This document shows positions 36,446 through 48,233 of a stretch of DNA of 64,000 nt, piece by piece. The stretch is from Ailanthus altissimus (Eukaryota > Streptophyta > Magnoliopsida > Sapindales > Simaroubaceae): assembly GCA_946807835.1 (NCBI GenBank), contig OX327699.1, positions 312,501 to 376,500 of the forward strand, in the 5' to 3' direction. Position 1 is the first letter of the stretch, and every line of letters starts with the position of its first letter. The notes beneath the pieces are model-generated. The model saw only the letters and a program-made list of their open reading frames with translations, was not told the origin of the DNA and searched no databases. A program made the position numbers and the translations under genes.

Positions 36446-37399
36446 CTTATTTTTTCTTTCATTTATTTTTGTAATATAGGCATAGAGCCTTTTAAACTCC
36501 GCCATCTTTGTACTCAAATTTTATGAATGAATGGAGAACTTGTTTTATCTTTGACATCTTCTTATACGAGGACTCTTTGTATGTATGGTCAAGGTAGAAT
36601 AGGAATTTTTAACTTACTGAAATTTTTTGTTATAGAAGTAGTAACTTCTCGGCTAATATGAGTAAATGTTGACTTAATTAGTTTGAATAAAGGTTGTCTT
36701 TTGACGAGGGAAAATATTATAACTTAAGAAAAGCTTTCTTAGTATAGGATGCAGTTCTCGATAAGTACAGGCATAAAAGTACAACTAACCCAAGCAGCCA
36801 ATAGTCATTAACCAAATTAAATATATTTTCTAAGCATACGAAATACTTCTTAGACAATAATTTTTCTAAGTATCAGAAAGGTGTCCTTATATGTGTCACT
36901 AATAAGGGTCAATACTTGGAGATTTCCTAAGGCACTTCTCAGGGTGAAAGGCATATAAAAAACTGCAAGTCATAAGTTCTCGAGGAATGTTATACTTTGT
37001 GAAAGCCCAATCTTCCTAGTGGTTGTCAGATTACTGCTATTAGAGGAGTAGGTTGTCTAATTATTCTTGGGAAATCTCTCCAATTGCAAGAAATTCTAGA
37101 TGTTACTGAATTATTCTCAAGTTCTCAAATTGTGACATTAATCTTTCTTGAGGATGTTGTGTTTTTTCTTGAGTTTTCTTATTTGGATGAGCTTTATGTT
37201 TGAAGCAATCTTTAGTAAGTGGTAATGACGATTCGTAGTGTGGAACTTGAACTCTTTCTAAGATGAGCAGTAAATAATTTTCAATTACAGAACTTAAAAC
37301 ATGAATGCCATTAAATTGAAATAACCCCCAAATATTTAGGGCTTAAAAATTACAATATAAAAGAAATAAAAGAAAACTGAGACATTATATCCAAGGACA
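36446..37399. other. Tat-like relic, no domain recognised
   Basis: Non-coding or too decayed to read. Lies between the antisense ORF relic and the integrase C-terminus. Confidence 0.45.
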
Positions 37400-38270
37400 A
37401 AGCTAAAAATTTAGAAAAGTTCTAAGGATAATAATATTTTAGGAGTTTGGCATTTCAAGACTTCTCGACAACATGCCAATTAGGTATTGAGTTCATAAGC
37501 TCATGGTCTGATTCTTGTAAGGACTTGATAAGTCGTCTTCTAATTAAAGTTGAGAACTCTCTAGTAAGATCTTTAGTGTTCAAAAACATCTTTCTTAGGA
37601 CAAAGTCACCTTTTGAAAAATCTCAAGCTCGGACCTTTCTGTTATAGTATTTAGAAATCCATTGTTGATAAGCAATCATTCTAATTCTTGCCAATTCTTG
37701 ACTTTGCTCAGTAAGATCTATATGTCCTTGCTGAAGCTTCTTATTATCTCTTCCATTAAAGTATAAAGACATTAATCTTGGTTGGAATGACAGCTTTACA
37801 CTTGAAGGCCATTGAGAAGGGTGTCTCATGAGTTGTAGTTTTACTTATGGTTCTCAAAGCTCACAATACCTAGGGCAAATCTTCAACCCAAGCTCCTTTC
37901 ATTTCACTTAACTTAACTTCCTTTGTAACAAATTCTTGATTTTCTTGTTTGAGGACCTAACTAACCCATTAGACTTTAAGTAAATAGGCAAAGCAAATCA
38001 AAACTGTAAATGGAGGCCTTGAAAAAACTCTATGAACTTATCATTGTCAAATTGTTTACTGTTGTCGATTATAATGACATGTGGTGATCCAAACTGACAA
38101 AAAACATTCCTTTAGATAAAGTCAGTTATCTTCTTCTCAATGATTTTGTTAGAGGCTCGGCTTTAACCTATTAGGTGAAATAGTCAACTTCAACTATAAC
38201 ATACTTTGTTGAGCCTTATTGGCACAGTAAATGACTAATTAAGTTAAGCTTTATTCTGCTAAGGCTATGA
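37400..38270 (-). pseudogene. Gypsy (Tat-like) integrase, broken
   Basis: Minus-strand reading: the C-terminal part is well preserved as SQELARIRMIAYQQWISKYY (about 37725-37660), then KVRA and FSKGDFVLRK (37635-37600), ending near 37400. The core is weaker but readable near 38100-38200. The motif order and the RM-AYQQ block fit the Tat/Ogre/Retand group. The open frame 37623-37829 minus is part of this domain. Confidence 0.72.
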
Positions 38271-38620
38271 GTTTGACATCAAATTCATGTTCTTGGAAAA
38301 TGAATGAATAAGGTCTTCATGCTTCTAACAAGCATTAAACTTCTAGATAAGGACCAAATTATTGGGTAGGGGATATTTGGTCTTAGGATTTATGAAGTCT
38401 TTAGAATAAAATAGGTAAGCCTTTAGTCTCTTTGCTCTTCCTTTAAAAGAAATGAGCTTATAATGTATTATGAAATGCCTAAGTAAATGAATAGGATCTT
38501 GCCCATTCTTAGGACTACAAGGTTTATTGGCTAGTCAAATAATCTTCTAGTTGCTGGAAGGCTTCTTCATATTAAAGGATCCACCTTGACTTCTCTCATT
38601 GCTTAATTTCTTAAAAAAAT
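38271..38620 (-). pseudogene. Region expected to hold RNase H of the Tat-like relic
   Basis: Lies between RT and integrase on the minus strand. I cannot read clear RNase H motifs; it may be deleted or too decayed. Confidence 0.35.
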
Positions 38621-39736
38621 TCAATGTATTTGTCCTAACTTTTGGATATAAATCTGCTCAAAGTGGTAACTCTGCATGCAACCTTTGGATCTGCTTTATA
38701 ATGCCTAGAAACTTTATCTCTATCATGTTTTTGACGTTATTTAGATTATCCTTTATTCTTCTCTAACTAACAATGAATTCTAAACACTTTTCTAACTCTA
38801 CCTCATACGCATACTTATGGGGATTTAGCTTCATCTTATTCTTTCTTATAATTTCAAAGGTTTTCCAGAGGTCTTTCATTTGGTTCTAAGAGGTTAGGGA
38901 CTTATTATCATGCCATCCATATACACCTTTGTGGTCTTCCTTATCAAAGGTTTGAATATCTTGTTCATTAACCTACAATATGTTGCCCCCACATTTTTCT
39001 GGTCGAAAGGCATGATTTGGGTAATGAATGAAGTCATCTCCATATCTTGTGTTTATATCTTTATCTTGTTGTAACCTAAGAATGCATCCATTAAGCCAAT
39101 GAGTATGTGCCAGCTATTAAGCCTACAAGCTGGTCAATCTTCAACAATGAAAAGTTGTTCATATGACATGCCTCATAGAGATTAGTGAAGTTGCATAAAT
39201 AAACCACTTTATATTTTTCTTTTTCACTATTACTACATTAGTCAACCACTCGGGTTAGGTGACTTCTCTGTCAAATCCAGCTGACAACAACGTCTTGACC
39301 TTAACTACTACTGTATCATTCTTCTCTTAGTTAAAAATTCTTCTCTTCTACTTAACTGGCTTAAATGTAAGGCTAATGGCTAGTCTGTGAGAGATCAATA
39401 ATAAGTCAATGCCTTACATTTCGCTATAAGTTTATAAAAATATATCTGAGAACTCAACTCTTCTCTTATCTTGAGGTCTACTCTAGCCCTGATTTTTTTC
39501 ACTATCTTATTATGAGAGTTTTCTTTCATCTTTACTTTAACTAGACCTTCATATAGCTTTAGCTTCTCTTCTTACCTTGGATCTACCGAGATAATACAGA
39601 ATATCCTTTTAGTCAAGGATACATAATAACTTCTCACATCTTATAATCTCCTAAGATCATTCATACTTATTCTCTTGCGAGGATTTTAGCTTCAAGTAAT
39701 AAATGTACATTGTTATATTTGAATTCCTCATGAAAG
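38621..39736 (-). pseudogene. Gypsy (Tat-like) reverse transcriptase, broken
   Basis: Minus-strand motifs in order: AGFDREVT-PEWLTNVVIVKK (39290-39225), LMDAFLGYNKIKI (39095-39060), TSFITQIMPFDQKNVGATYC (39040-38975), then the active-site box as YMDGMI (38925-38908) where gypsy RTs have Y(V/M)DDM, so the second catalytic Asp is Gly. Multiple stops. The relic is cut at 39736 by a family A LTR and continues at 52941 with its protease. Confidence 0.8.
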
Positions 39737-41054
39737 TGTTGGAGATGGTGCTAAGGTGCCATTCCATTATATAATAAATATTTTAATAATAATCGTTAAT
39801 ATATAATTATATGACAAGAAGTTTGTAACTTTTTCAAACATTATAAATCTAAAGGAGTTTAGATCTAATCTAAAAGAGTTTAGGTCAGAACTAAAGTTAG
39901 CAATTCTAGAGAGTTAGATCATTGTCTAAAATAGGGACAAAGACCTGAGAATAATATAGTAATGACATTGTTGCAAAGAGTTGTAAATGGTGCTAAGAAA
40001 TGTCATTTCGTAATATATTCTCAGAAACATCATTCTTAATCCATAGTTACCGACACAGGCCGATGGATATTCCTTTTTGATTAGTGTATGTCTATATCTG
40101 AATTGTTTAGATGGTTAGTCGTAGCAGACTATAAAGTTAGCAAAATTCTATATAGACATGCAAGTATTCAGTAAGAACTGGATACTGAATAAACTCATGA
40201 AAACCTCTAACAAAAATCTCATAAATTCGTCAATTGAGGGTCTTCTCGAGTTGAGTAGTATTCATGCTCCTTTGATCTGAGTACCACGGTGAGCTTATGA
40301 GTGATTCACCATACTTTGATTCCACGTATTTCAATAACCTTTCATGGTCTAACCGCTGGGTGTCGCTAGGTATGGTCCGATAGTCATGGAGTCTAGTGTG
40401 AGTAGATATGGGATCTGTCAGCTCATATGGGTGAGTTATATATCATGATGCTCCGAGATTGTATTTTAAGAAGTCTTGTGGCCACGAGCATAAAACCCAA
40501 AAAAGAGTTTTCCATAGGGTTAAATAATATTGTAAAGGAGTTTGTAAATATTATTTACGAAAATGCAAATAAGGAAATAAATTCACGGTCGAGCATATAA
40601 AGATTTGATAGTGATGATCTATATCTCTGCTCTTCTAAAGATATAGGTGACAGAGGAATTATACAGATATGGTTGACCTCAACTTGTATGGTTCAACATA
40701 CCGTTCTATAATATCTGTAACGTGTATATGAGACATCGTTTATAGACTTGCAAAAGTGTTCTATAAGACAAATAGGTGTGAACCTAGAGAGTCTCACAGT
40801 ATAAAATATACTCGTTGAGGATTAAGGTGGCAGTATAGATCAATCCGGGAAGGTTTCGAAAAGTAGGATACATATTAGGACTTATTTAGAGAGTGGGAAC
40901 CATAGGTTGCAAATGTTGTAAATAGGTCCCTATTGCTTGAAAAAGAAAATTGCACACATAACATCCATGTATGGCCATTTATGTGACAAATGATAATATA
41001 CATATAGTTGAATGTGATAAATGTCACCCATGCAAAATGTTTGCATGGATAAGT
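39737..41054 (+). mobile_element. Family A LTR, copy 3, left part
   Basis: Starts TGTTGGAGATGGTGCTAAGG. Preceded by GAAAG (39732-39736), which recurs at 52936-52940 after the LTR's right part, so the target duplication spans a later insertion. The left part stops at 41054 where a minus-strand copia element with family B LTRs is inserted. The rest of this LTR is at 52456-52935. Confidence 0.85.
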
Positions 41055-43974
41055 TGTCGGGGATTTAATATATGTGGTATATGCATATGCAGTTATGTCT
41101 ATTGCCTAAAATACGTATCTCTTTACATATCCTGTAAGTACACACTCCTTAATCTCTCTCACACACATTTCTTTGCATATATATAATATATATTATAATA
41201 ATAATATAATACATTATATAATAATATATCTCGGTGCCAACTATTTGGCACCCAAAATAAAATAATATTAAATATAATATAATAATATATAATAAAGAGA
41301 TATTTTAATTATTTAACAATTAAATAATCAACGTATGAAATGATCATTTTGCCCCTCACGAATAGTTACCAAATTTACCCTTTAGTGGGTCCCAGCAAAT
41401 CTCACACTTGGGTAAACTCAACCGATGGTCCACAATGCACCATGTGTCTTTGTACAATTAGTAAATAATAATTATTAACTAATTGTTGTATTTAACACTT
41501 AAATACAGACATGCATGTATTCTCATGGTAGTGTTGAATATTGCTAGATTAAACACTTTAATTCGACACGCTGCCCCAGTGCACAACGCGTACACGTCAT
41601 GGATATTACAAATCAGCGCATTGAACCATGCAAGTTGAGGTTACAACGTATACGTATAGTCCTTCCGTCATGATATTCTGCATGTGCGGGGATATACATG
41701 AGATCTCGAGTTCAAAAGAGATGAGGTACGTCCTGCACCTGGGTGTACTGGGGTGCCAGTTCCAGCCCCCTGGTGGACCCCAAGGTGTTGAGGTAGACCC
41801 CACACACTCTGACAAAAAGGCCAGTCTTTTTGTCAGACTATGTGGGACTCACTAACCCTTTAGTCCAACCAGCACCAAGATCAACATCCCACATTAGTCA
41901 GGCACTGACGTCCCAACACACTTTTTCCCTTTTAATTTCTCTCTCTTCTCTTTATATATATATATATAATAAAATAATAATATAATATAAATAATAATAA
42001 TATAATATACATAATAGGTGCCAACTATTTGGCACCTAAAAATAAAATATTATTATATATAAAATATCATATAATAAAATATTATATAATATAATAAAAT
42101 AATATAATATAAAAATATATTATATAATAAAATAAGAGAGATATTTTGATTATTTAACCTTTAAATAATTAAAGTGTGAAATGATTATTTTACCTCTCAT
42201 GAATAGTTACCAAGTTTGCCCTCTAGTGGGTCCCACAAAATTCGCACTTGGATAAACTCAACCGAGAGTCCACAATGCGCCACATGTTATTATACAATTA
42301 GTAAATAATAATTATTCACTAATTGTTATATTTAACACTTAAATACAAATACGTACGCATTCCCGTGATATTGCTGGATTAAACACTTTAATCCGACACG
42401 TTACCCCAGTGTACAATGAGTACACTCTATATCGTGGGACTCCCTAGGTCCTACGCCTGATTAGTCAATTAGAATTATTCTATGAGTCTGTGAGCAATGC
42501 CCTACGCACACGTCACAGATAAACAAATCAGCGTGTTGAACCATACAAGTTGAGGTTACAATACATACGTATAATCCTTCCGTCATAATATCTTAGATGT
42601 GCAAGGATATAGATTATCACCGTCAAATCCCTTAGTACTTATCCATGTCTTATCTCCAAACTTGTATCTCACTGAACAATATACGCAAACTCATTTGCCA
42701 TATTGTTCTACACTGACGGAACTCTTTCCCAGGACAATTGCTTGTGGCCACAAGACTTTCCAAGATACAGTCTCGAAGTATCTGAATATCGAACTCCATA
42801 TGCGAACTGATGGATCTCATATCTGTACACACTGAACTCCATAAGTATTGGACCATACCCAACGACACCCAGCGGTCATACCATAAAAGGTCTGTGACAT
42901 CATAGAACCAAAGTATGGTGGATCACTTACAAGCCCGTCGTGGCACTTAAGTCAAAGGACCACGTATACTACTCAACTCGAAAGACCCTCCGTTGACGGC
43001 TTATATAAGGTGTCTATCGGAGGCCCTCATGAGTCTGTCCCATATCTAGTCCTAACTGGATACCCATATGTCAATACGAGCTTCAAGCTCAGAGTTAGTT
43101 AGGAATGACCATTTATACCTTATAGGTATGACATATGCTAATGTATATATAAAAGTATCCACCGACAAACCCGCAACGATAGAAATAGATCAGGGATAAT
43201 TATTCGAGAATATACTTGCGTAACTTGCATTTTTTGGCACCCGATTGTAACTTTTGTAACTATGCAGTTACTAATATATTCCCGAGTTTATGTCTCATTA
43301 CAGACAATGCTCCAACTCTTGGATCTGTTGAGTATTATAACCAGCTAACACTTAACTGTGCTAACATTTAGCAATTATATGTCTCAGCGTGGCTAATTGT
43401 GAGCTCTTATCTAAACTCCTTCAAATCTACAATGTCTGTAACTTTACATTGTATGGTACCATATAAATGGGTATTAGCGATTTAATGGGAATGTACACTT
43501 GTATAAATACACAAGTATATGTAAATTCAGGGATGGCATATAAGTACCGACCCTAACAAGACCCACATCGGTAGAAATAGATCAGGGAAAATTATTCAAG
43601 AACATACTTGTGCAACTTACATTTCCTGACACCCGATTGCAACTCTTGCAACTATACAGTTACTAGTATATTCCCAGGTCTATATCTCATTATAGACAAG
43701 GCTCCAACTCTTGGATCTTCGCTGAGTATTATAACCAGCTAACACTTAGTTGTATTAACATTTAGCAATTATATGTCTCAGCATGGCTAACTATGAGCCC
43801 TTATCTAAACTCCTTTAGATCTGATCTGAACTTTTTCAGATCGTATAATGTCTGTAATATTATATTGCATAGTGCCATATTAATAGGTATTAGCGATATA
43901 ATGAGAATGTACACTTGTATAAATACACAAGTATATGTATATTCAGGAATGGTACGTAAGCACTAACCCTAACA
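41055..43974 (-). mobile_element. 3' LTR (family B) of a minus-strand copia element, rearranged
   Basis: On the minus strand it runs from TGTTAGGGTTAGTGCTTACG at 43974 to AAATCCCCGACA at 41055. The outer 416 bp (43559-43974) is an extra copy of the LTR start: a second TGTTAGGGTCGGTACTTATA start lies at 43558. Compared with the 5' LTR it lacks about 430 bp near its 3' end (equivalent of 51133-51560). It has an internal duplication (41225-41697 repeats 42013-42605) and a foreign segment at 41698-41930. It adjoins a polypurine tract (43975-43987). Confidence 0.85.
41698..41930. mobile_element. SINE-like tail-to-tail segment inside the family B LTR
   Basis: This segment interrupts the LTR. Its left part ends CCCCACACACTCTGACAAAAA (to about 41819), like the ends of the foldback at 18139-18484, and has a B-box-like CGAGTTCAAA near 41708. 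Its right part reads on the other strand and ends TAGTCTGACAAAAAGACTGG. The two tails meet in the palindrome CTGACAAAAAG/CTTTTTGTCAG (41808-41839). It looks like two SINE-like copies joined by their 3' ends. Inference from structure only. Confidence 0.5.
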
Positions 43975-43987
43975 ATTTCCCACTTGA
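43975..43987 (-). other. Polypurine tract of the copia element
   Basis: Minus-strand TCAAGTGGGAAAT immediately upstream of the 3' LTR start TGTTAGGG. This is the priming site for plus-strand DNA synthesis and fixes the LTR boundary. Confidence 0.85.
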
Positions 43988-44680
43988 TTTAGTGTCATTC
44001 CTAATGGTATCTCATACACATCGACTCTATGTGTTTCATAAATACTTTTAGAGTCATGGCCTTAAAATGTGGGTCCGCTAAATTATTTATAGAGCACTTC
44101 TACCAATAATCACATCTCCTTTAACCAATATCCCTCTAGTCATATGAGACTCCTCTCAATATGATTAGAGTACTTGTGTCCTCTTGGCACCTCGGCCTAT
44201 ACAACGACCTAGTTTTATTGTAAACTTATGGGATATAATCCATCTGTCTTGGAATTCTTTCAAGGTCTGTGATAAATTTACGAATCCTTATTGTCGCTTC
44301 TACTGCTCCCATATACATTAACAGTGAATCGAAGTTAGGTGTTATTCTAACTCACTTACTACTAATGAGAATGAGCACATCCTAGATGTAGACTCTCTAT
44401 CATCTAGGTCAAACTAGAAGTCTGACTCTGTGCATCTTATCACTTGTAAGCCACTTTCTCCATATTTGAGAAACTTATCCTTTGTACCCTTAAGATACTT
44501 TAGGATATATTTAACTACCATAAAATAAAAGTCACATGAATCAGACTGAACTCGACTTGTAACTCTTACAACCACTAATCTCAGGTCTCAAATACATCAT
44601 AGCATACATCAAGCTCTTAATAGCTTACGTATCTGGTGTGTCAGACACTCTAACTTTCTTATCTTCAATCTGAAGAGACA
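43988..44680 (-). pseudogene. Copia RNase H, broken
   Basis: Minus-strand pieces such as YAMMYLRPEI (about 44608-44580) and KYLKGTKDKFLKYG across a frameshift near 44520-44460 represent the RT/RNase H connection of copia pol. The later RNase H is badly decayed. It lies between RT and the polypurine tract as expected. Confidence 0.65.
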
Positions 44681-45440
44681 CTCTCCTCAAAAGATGATCA
44701 CCAGGTCTAGAAGATACGTTAACTAACTCATAGTTAATAAAACTATACCTTTTAGATGTTATTGCTATGAAATAATTTGGAAAAGTCCTATCAGCTTCCT
44801 AACTCTATCTCTATAAAGCTTTATACCTAGTATAAAAAAAAGTCTCTCCCAAATTCTTCATAGAGAAATACTTACAAGTTACTTCTGACCAATTATAATA
44901 TACTGACATCATTCTCAATTACTAGTATGTCATCAATAAAAAGCATCAAAAAGACTATCATGTTCCCACTGACCTTTCATGCACACAAGACCAGAAGTCT
45001 GGCTGGACGTAAAATTTTTAGGATGTTCCCTGAATATCTCTTACTTGAGGTATCCATTCTGGAACGTCGTCCTTACATTCATCTACCAAACCTCAAGGTT
45101 ATAATATACTACAAGAGCCAATAAAATACTAATCGACTTTAGCATTAAGACTGGTCTAAAAGTTTCCTCTAACTCAATCCCAGATCACAGAGGATTACTT
45201 TTCTAGAACCAATATGTGGCCTAGAAGGTCTCTACCATCTATCTGGCTCCCACTCCCATTTGTAAACCCTTTTACAACCAATGAGAACAATTTCCACGGG
45301 TAGCTTTATCAAGTCCCAGACTTGATTGATGCATAAAGTCAATTTTATTTTAATTGCTTTTTGCCGATTCTCGAATCGATATCTGACATCGATTCCTGAC
45401 ATCGATTCCCTATAGGTCAAGGATGATTTTTTTCTACCAA
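44681..45440 (-). pseudogene. Copia reverse transcriptase, broken
   Basis: Minus-strand active site FIDDILVIENDV near 44943-44905, where copia has Y(V/I)DDIL. Further decayed pieces extend to about 45440. The open frame at 45232-45420 minus lies in this region and is a fragment at best. Confidence 0.7.
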
Positions 45441-46520
45441 GAAAACTCTAAATTCACCTTCAGGCATTGACCATACCTAAACGTTGACCTAAACATCCTT
45501 TCTGACCATTTAGAGATGTGCTAAAAGGTCACTACTTAATTGAACCTAAGTTCACATCCTTGGTTCATTGATTGTTAGATTGACTTCATCAAGTTCAATA
45601 TTTTTATGATTTCCACAATCCATGAGAAACTCTTCCTCTAGAATAGTGGTTTACTGAGAAACAAACACACTTCGCTTGTTTGAATCATAGAACTAATATC
45701 CTATTAGATTCATAGGATACTCAATAAACCTATAGTTGTATCTCTTGGGTGTTGTTTATCTTACCAAGTAACTCTTATAAAACAAGATAACCTGCTGCGT
45801 AACTCTTACATAAGCAGAACAACCCCAAGTCTTAACTATTTTTAGGTACGACTTCCTTCCTTTCTATATCTCATATGGAATGGAAGGAAGCTTCTAATGG
45901 AACTCTGCTTAATTAGCAGTTATCTTTGGAGTAGATTCATAGATGTAGATTGATAACACTCATTATCAAACGTACTATATCTAATAAAGTCTAATTTCTT
46001 CTCTCCAAAACATTTTTATGTTATAGAATACTCGGAGGGCTATAATGAGTGAGAATCTCATTCTTTCTTAAACAAATAAAACATTTGCTATTAATGTATT
46101 CACTACCTCGATCTAATCGAATGGATATGATATACATTCTGGTATGTTTGGGCATCTCTGTGAATACATTATTCATAAACTGGTTAAGTTTTTATGGTCA
46201 GATTAGGAATCCAACCAACTTTAACCAGACGGATAAGCGTCTCACGCCTATATGACCTAAACTTATATACCACAGCTTTGTATGATTTAAGGATTCCGGT
46301 CTACTGACATTTTTAATTGTATATAATGTGCATTTATTAATTGACATTCAACTAATAAAATATTATACTTATTATGTAATATAACTATTGTATTGCATAC
46401 AAAAATTAAGTCAAGCTGCCCAACAAATTGAACCTGTAAGAAATCACCATTTCTTACTCTTAACTTTACTTCTACAAGTTGTTGAATACTAGTCTCTCTC
46501 AACCTTTGCAATATATTGCA
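45441..46520 (-). pseudogene. Copia integrase and pre-integrase region, broken
   Basis: Placed by order between protease (near 46550) and RT. Minus-strand frames are short. The open frames at 46049-46255 plus and 46287-46547 minus are in or opposite this region. Individual catalytic residues were not identified. Confidence 0.5.
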
Positions 46521-47130
46521 GATATGAAAGGACGTACGGTATCTCATACCCAGCTTGAACTGACATCATATGCCTTAAAAATGTCTATGTTTGTCAAACA
46601 CAAACTTATGAGAGTCTTCCTGACAATTAAAAGGTTTCTAGGGTAGGGAAATTTGCAATACCCAACCTTACTATAGTGGAAACACTTTCTATCTACATGC
46701 TCTCTTGTTGATCTTTGGATAAATGTTGCCTCTGAGGATTTGTCCTAGGTATCTGCCTCATCTTCATCTCCCTCTCACATTTAGTCTTACCAGATATACT
46801 CGGAGTAAAAGATGAAGCACCCTGAGCAAAGAGGGTCAAACTTTCTCTATTCAATCCTCTAAAGAGGTTATCAAAAATACCTAACGACAAACTCTAATCA
46901 ACAATAAATCTAAGATTTTCTAAATCCATAACATTTCTAAGATTTATTCGTTGGTCATAGTAATTCCTAGTACCCTAAAGTTGGACTGCATCAACTATTT
47001 ACACCAACTGGCTCGTAGTGGCCATTAGATTTGACAGACCCAAATAATAGGAGATGTAAATGGAATGATCATTAAATCGCTAATAAAATGTCTTAAATCA
47101 TAGGTATACTAATTATACATTTTTAATTTT
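46521..47130 (-). pseudogene. Copia gag end and protease start, broken
   Basis: On the minus strand a decayed zinc knuckle reads CFHYSKVGYCKFPYPRN near 46683-46633 (copia pattern C-X2-C-X4-H-X4-C with ligands lost), followed about 25 codons later by SSSWV-DT (46555-46535), the start of the protease where copia has WVLDTG. The open frame 46693-46890 minus is late gag. Several stops. Confidence 0.68.
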
Positions 47131-48233
47131 AAAATAGTTTTCCACTGCTTTACAAAATCCCAGTAATCTCTCAAACGGGAAGACGATAGTTTAAACTCTT
47201 TTAAACTATGCAGCAGGAAGTAGATCCCATTGAAATTTACTCAGGCTTCACGCTGTAGCAATATTGACCTTTGTAAACCCAACAGGTAGATAACATTTAT
47301 CAATTGCTTCTCATGCAACTCTTACTACTTGATCTTGAATACACATTATCCTCATAGTAATATTGGGCAATATTTTTGTATATATTTGTCACATCTCATG
47401 TTTAACCGGTATAGTCCAAACCCAACCGACCAAGTCCCTCATGCTGTAGCAATGTTGGAAAAAGGCCGATGTGACTCGTCTAACACCGTATTAACAAGAT
47501 GGATCAGAATAAAATATTATCTCATAATGTAATATTCTTCAATCTGATTAAGAGAGATTTTTATATCTAACCTTGGTCTCCATTCTCCTAGGAAGGGTGA
47601 TTCTCAATTAATTAATGTTTTTATGTAAGTACAACTAAACCCCACCAGTAAGGCTCCCATTGTGGTTACCAACATAGAAAAATTATTTCTGGTTTATAAT
47701 GCAGACCGATAACTCTTTATCACTGTATCTTATAAACCCCGATTTGTAATATAGACTAATAACTTTTATCATTATATCTCATAAATCTACACATGTAAAA
47801 TTAATTTTAAAACATTGTTCAAAACACTGTTTAAAAATACTATAGCTGTGAACAGTAAAAATTATTGTTCATGTGCTACTATTTAAGTGAACAGTGCACT
47901 GCGGGGTACCAGATGTCATCGTTGCAGTGCTGGAAGGTCAAACCATCAGCGCTGTAGTGCCACATGACCTTGCTGCAGTGCTCGTGCATCATCGCCAGAG
48001 CGCGAATTCAAGAAACTCAGTGCCCTAGTGAGGGCTCGCCAGCGCCCCAGCGCCGGGAGAAAGAACTCCTAATGCTACGGCTTTAGATCTTTAGCTCTAC
48101 AGTGTTGGGAAGTCGAACCCCCAGCGCTACAGTGTCAGCCCACTGGCGTTGCAGTGCCTAGTATATCCCTTTTTGGCATACCCGTTTCAACACTTGAAAC
48201 GCGTCATTTTCACTAGGCTTTTTGCATCCATTC
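47131..48233 (-). other. Copia gag start and leader, with GC-rich degenerate repeat at 47885-48165
   Basis: No clear coding region. From about 47885 to 48165 the base composition rises sharply and a motif near CAGCGCTGCAGTGCC recurs about eight times in degenerate form (CAGCGCTGTAGTGCC, CTTGCTGCAGTGCTC, CCAGCGCTACAGTGTC, TGGCGTTGCAGTGCC). A related motif occurs in an insertion near 57865-57980. It lies in the untranslated leader of the element. Confidence 0.6.
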
